Positions 8,501-9,791 of a DNA stretch of 9,791 nucleotides are shown here, piece by piece. The stretch lies in assembly GCA_030040235.1 (NCBI GenBank), contig JASHUC010000012.1, forward strand, positions 1 through 9,791, read 5' to 3'. The DNA is from Gammaproteobacteria bacterium. Lineage in GTDB: Bacteria; Pseudomonadota; Gammaproteobacteria; Steroidobacterales; Steroidobacteraceae. How positions within the stretch are numbered: position 1 is the stretch's first letter; the number at the start of each line of letters is the position of its first letter. A program made the translations under genes and the position numbers. The notes under the pieces are model-generated. The model was not told where the DNA came from and ran no database searches. It saw only the letters and a program-made list of their open reading frames with translations.

Positions 8501-9513
8501 GCAGCGGGAATGCGCGCGTCCCGCGGCGCGAGCCCCAAGAGCTCCTCGTGCGTCGCCGAGCACCACACCGTCTCGGTGCCGAAGTCATAGTCCCAGTGTC
8601 CCTCGGAGCTCGAGCGCGAGGCGCGCGCGAGTCGCATCTGGATGTCGTGCTGATCGGTCACGTCCTGAAAGGCACCGGAGAGCCGGGTCGTCACGCCGTT
8701 CATGCGCTCGGCGACGCCGATGACGCGCACCCAGCGTCTCTGGCCGCGCGCCGTGATGAACGGCACCGTGTGGTCGAACGAGACCCCGTGCTCGAGCGCT
8801 TCCTTGAGCGCTTTCTCGACGAGCGTGCGCGCCTCGGGGGCGTAGAACTCCATGGCATTCGCCAGATCGAGGCGCACGGAAGGATCGAGCTCGTGGATGC
8901 GATAGGCCTCCTGCGACCAGATCGGGGTCATGGTCGCAAGATCGATCTCCCAACCCCCGATGCGCGCCATGGCGGCGACGGTGTCGAGCAGGCGCTGCCC
9001 GCGCCGCAGCTGCGCCTCGGCCGCCTCGGTGCGCGCCAGAGCCGCCTTGAGCGCCGCGTTGCTTTTGAGCGCCTGGGCCGCCTCGGCCTCGGCACGGCTG
9101 TGCCTGAGGGTCGTGCGCTTCTGCCACGCCCCGAGGATGGCGACCGTCCAGATGGCAAACAGGGCGAATCCCCGGTCGGGGAGCACGGACCAGAGGAGCG
9201 CGCTGTGGGGCACGGCAATTCGCGCCAGCGCGAGCGCCGTACACAGGGCGGCCGTCAGCCAGGTGTAAAGCGGGCGCGCACCCGACAGGCTCGCGAGAAC
9301 CGCGGCGATGTACGCAACGCCTGCGCCCGTGCCGAGCGGAATGCCGAGGTCGGCGAGAAAGATCGCCAGCGATAGGCCGACGAGCCACATCGGGCGCACA
9401 CGCGCCGCAGCATGCAAGTCGGGCTCTGGCGGCAAGGCAATTTTCGTGGGATTTCGCATGCAACGGCGCTTCACTCGGTGAGGCCCTGGCGCGCCCGACG
9501 CCTGCGCGGTCAT
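5524..9513 (-). CDS. Membrane-bound hybrid histidine kinase (4TM-PASx4-HisKA-HATPase-REC-REC-HPt)
   Basis: A 1329-residue sensor kinase. Residues 43-130 form about four membrane segments with short loops; a charged Ala/Glu-rich helix (131-175) follows. Four PAS domains lie at about 175-288, 298-410, 424-538 and 551-662; PAS2 to PAS4 are clearly alike (APYDL, WFR, ERD and SGS..DV blocks recur). HisKA carries H692 in the H-box SHEIRTPMNG. The ATPase has N805/N809 in the N-box, G1 DSGAG (841-845) and G2 GGTGLGLSI (870-878). REC1 has D934/D935, D983, T1013 and K1035; REC2 has E1088/D1089, D1132, T1163 and K1185. The C-terminal HPt has H1273 in AHKLRGGSGS. All phosphorelay residues are present, so His-Asp-His transfer within the chain and onward to the downstream REC-GGDEF protein is likely. 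The signal is unknown. No good ribosome site precedes ATG 9513; ATG 9459 (residue 19) is an equally possible start. Confidence 0.95.
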   Translation of the reverse strand: MTAQASGAPGPHRVKRRCMRNPTKIALPPEPDLHAAARVRPMWLVGLSLAIFLADLGIPLGTGAGVAYIAAVLASLSGARPLYTWLTAALCTALALARIAVPHSALLWSVLPDRGFALFAIWTVAILGAWQKRTTLRHSRAEAEAAQALKSNAALKAALARTEAAEAQLRRGQRLLDTVAAMARIGGWEIDLATMTPIWSQEAYRIHELDPSVRLDLANAMEFYAPEARTLVEKALKEALEHGVSFDHTVPFITARGQRRWVRVIGVAERMNGVTTRLSGAFQDVTDQHDIQMRLARASRSSSEGHWDYDFGTETVWCSATHEELLGLAPRDARIPAAEFRARMHAEDQPRVSAAFEDHIASGAPYDLQVRMRTASGAWRWFRTRGAVERDELGRLTSFAGSLIDVHEERLAQDELKRVRTRLERAIRGTHDGLWEWDIAGETLWMSPRYCELLGYGEHDLAATPAEMIERVHPDDRSRMSEVTEAHLERDAPYDLEVRMQRQDGAYRWFRMRGTVERDENGRPLTLSGSIQDVTPRKSAEAARIEAEQRLERAIRGSSDGFFEYAVAEARMWYSPRMGEMLGYTSADPLPRLIELMPPEDRERVEEAVQRHFKGEAPYDVIYRLQRRAGDWGWFRARASCERDAAGNPTRFSGSVQDITTQREAEAALVAAKEVAAAANRAKSEFLANMSHEIRTPMNGVLGMTELLLDTALEPLQREFAETIRASATSLLAILNDILDLSKIEAGKLEVEQVEMDVSECVEDVGTMMAVQAAAKNLELIVNVDPSIPDLVLGDPHRLRQILTNLVGNAVKFTHQGEIVLEALVVGVQAGRVLVHFEVRDSGAGMSPEVMKRLFHPFVQADASTTRVYGGTGLGLSIVKRLVELMGGRVGVASASGSGSTFTFTLPCPLVDGALSSAATQSVAPRERRVLVVDDNATNQRVLCGQLRPAGYSVETAGSATEALEELVNSARSGSRFDVVIADDQMPDCDGRELAARLKSMPELGSTHLIMLTSLDRHGNLQHLRELGFAGYLTKPVRGRELRACIEQVLELGTAAVAAHPGRRVVTRGSLAFDKGAQRFRGRVLVVEDNLVNQQVTRRFLERLGCEVDVAENGQRAVEFCARERYDLVLMDVQMPIMDGLAATREIRAQESAGRRVPIIALTASAMTDELERCLAAGMDGLLTKPLEPVRLGETLARHGLGGESGPVMTSLPTMRPVAPAIDLARLRALVGDDSAFVQELCRTFLASSGRIVEELRRALTADDRALLATLAHKLRGGSGSICAQRVGDLAAVLERSAAGRPAEELTEAVEHIDAALKECAGFIEAQVA

Positions 9514-9541
9514 AGTGCGGAAGAAGAAGTATGCCGTCCGA

Positions 9542-9553
9542 GTGATGCGTCAC
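9542..9553. promoter_or_regulatory. Possible operator: GTGA-N4-TCAC dyad in divergent promoter gap
   Basis: The 65-base gap between the divergent starts of the kinase (9513) and the SRPBCC-like gene (9579) must hold promoters for one or both. It contains the dyad GTGATGCGTCAC, with 4-bp arms around four bases. The half-sites recall CRP/FNR-type targets, but those normally have six bases between the arms, so this is not a match to that consensus. A CATACT on the minus strand (complement of 9528-9533) could be a -10 box for the kinase, but no good -35 accompanies it. This is weak evidence; the dyad could be chance. Confidence 0.2.
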
Positions 9554-9578
9554 AGTGAGCACGTGGCAGAATGAGGGC

Positions 9579-9791
9579 ATGACCGAGCGCACACGAGGCT
9601 ATGTATTCCGCGTCGACGTGGTCGCACCGGCGCCGCTGATCTGGACGGCGCTCACCACCTCCGCTGCGCTCTCGCGCTGGTGTGCACCGGGCGCGGAGAT
9701 CGACGCGCGTCCCGGCGGGTCTTTTCGCGCGAGTGTGGACCGCGTCACGGAATTTGAAGCGCACATCGACGTGTACCTGCCGGAACGTCGC
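9579..9791 (+). CDS. SRPBCC/AHSA1-like domain protein, N-terminal part (cut by window edge)
   Basis: An open frame of 71 codons runs from ATG 9579 off the right edge without a stop. The peptide shows the usual opening of the AHSA1/START-like (SRPBCC) fold: a first strand (VFRVDVVAPAP, 9-19), a helix with IWTALTT (21-27), then LSRWCAPGAEID (31-42) and RPGGSFRASV (44-53). Members bind hydrophobic ligands in a deep cavity; many bacterial ones are uncharacterised, and some sit beside ArsR regulators. A purine-rich GAGGG (9573-9577) lies just before the ATG, closer than is ideal for a ribosome site. An in-frame GTG at 9555 is an alternative start that would add eight residues. The gene is divergent from the kinase and its role here is unknown. 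The family call rests on about half of the expected length. Confidence 0.75.
   Translation, partial: MTERTRGYVFRVDVVAPAPLIWTALTTSAALSRWCAPGAEIDARPGGSFRASVDRVTEFEAHIDVYLPERR

Noticed and set aside
7006..9375. A 789-codon plus-strand open frame
   Set aside because: It is antisense to the PAS and kinase regions of the hybrid kinase, with shadow-like Arg/His/Leu composition and no domain. The frames at 5578-6975 and 4622-5920 are rejected for the same reason.
209..9791. Defence system, biosynthetic cluster or mobile element
   Set aside because: All recognisable genes are signalling or envelope families. There is no transposase, integrase, toxin, nuclease, flanking direct repeat or obvious base-composition break.

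Overview
The window is GC-rich DNA packed with genes and looks like a proteobacterial chromosome. The C-terminal processing peptidase, the DedA protein and the multidomain cyclic-di-GMP proteins best suit a high-GC gammaproteobacterium. That placement is inferred from general family resemblance; there is no rRNA or other marker gene to fix it. I see no insertion sequence, tRNA, CRISPR array or phage gene.

Layout. Positions 1-208 hold no gene I can support, apart from a possible 17-codon tail of an upstream gene. Three plus-strand genes follow: a GAF-GGDEF-EAL protein (209-2461), an S41 C-terminal processing peptidase (2507-3781) and a DedA-family membrane protein (3781-4419). The peptidase and DedA genes share one base (TGATG). 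The peptidase gene starts 45 bases after the EAL gene, so all three may form one transcript. A 133-base gap (4420-4552) holds a 23-bp perfect inverted repeat with two smaller palindromes between its arms. Two minus-strand genes converge on this gap: a four-PAS hybrid histidine kinase (5524-9513) and, overlapping its stop codon by an ATGA, a REC-GGDEF response regulator (4553-5527). A divergent gene running off the right edge (9579 onward) encodes the start of an SRPBCC/AHSA1-like protein.

How they may work together. The kinase carries every phosphorelay module in one chain (HisKA, ATPase, REC, REC, HPt), so its HPt is a natural donor to the receiver of the next gene, whose output is an intact GGEEF cyclase domain. 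The minus-strand pair therefore reads as a signal-to-c-di-GMP module. The facing EAL protein keeps all expected phosphodiesterase residues but has a broken GGDEF motif (SGDRF), so it probably degrades c-di-GMP. A synthase and a phosphodiesterase thus lie about 2.1 kb apart on opposite strands. The peptidase and DedA genes between them are envelope functions; any link to c-di-GMP is only suggested by position.

The families are all known. The points most worth a second look are the cyclase's altered inhibitory site, the structured convergent intergenic element and the unassigned N-terminal regions of the EAL protein and the kinase.
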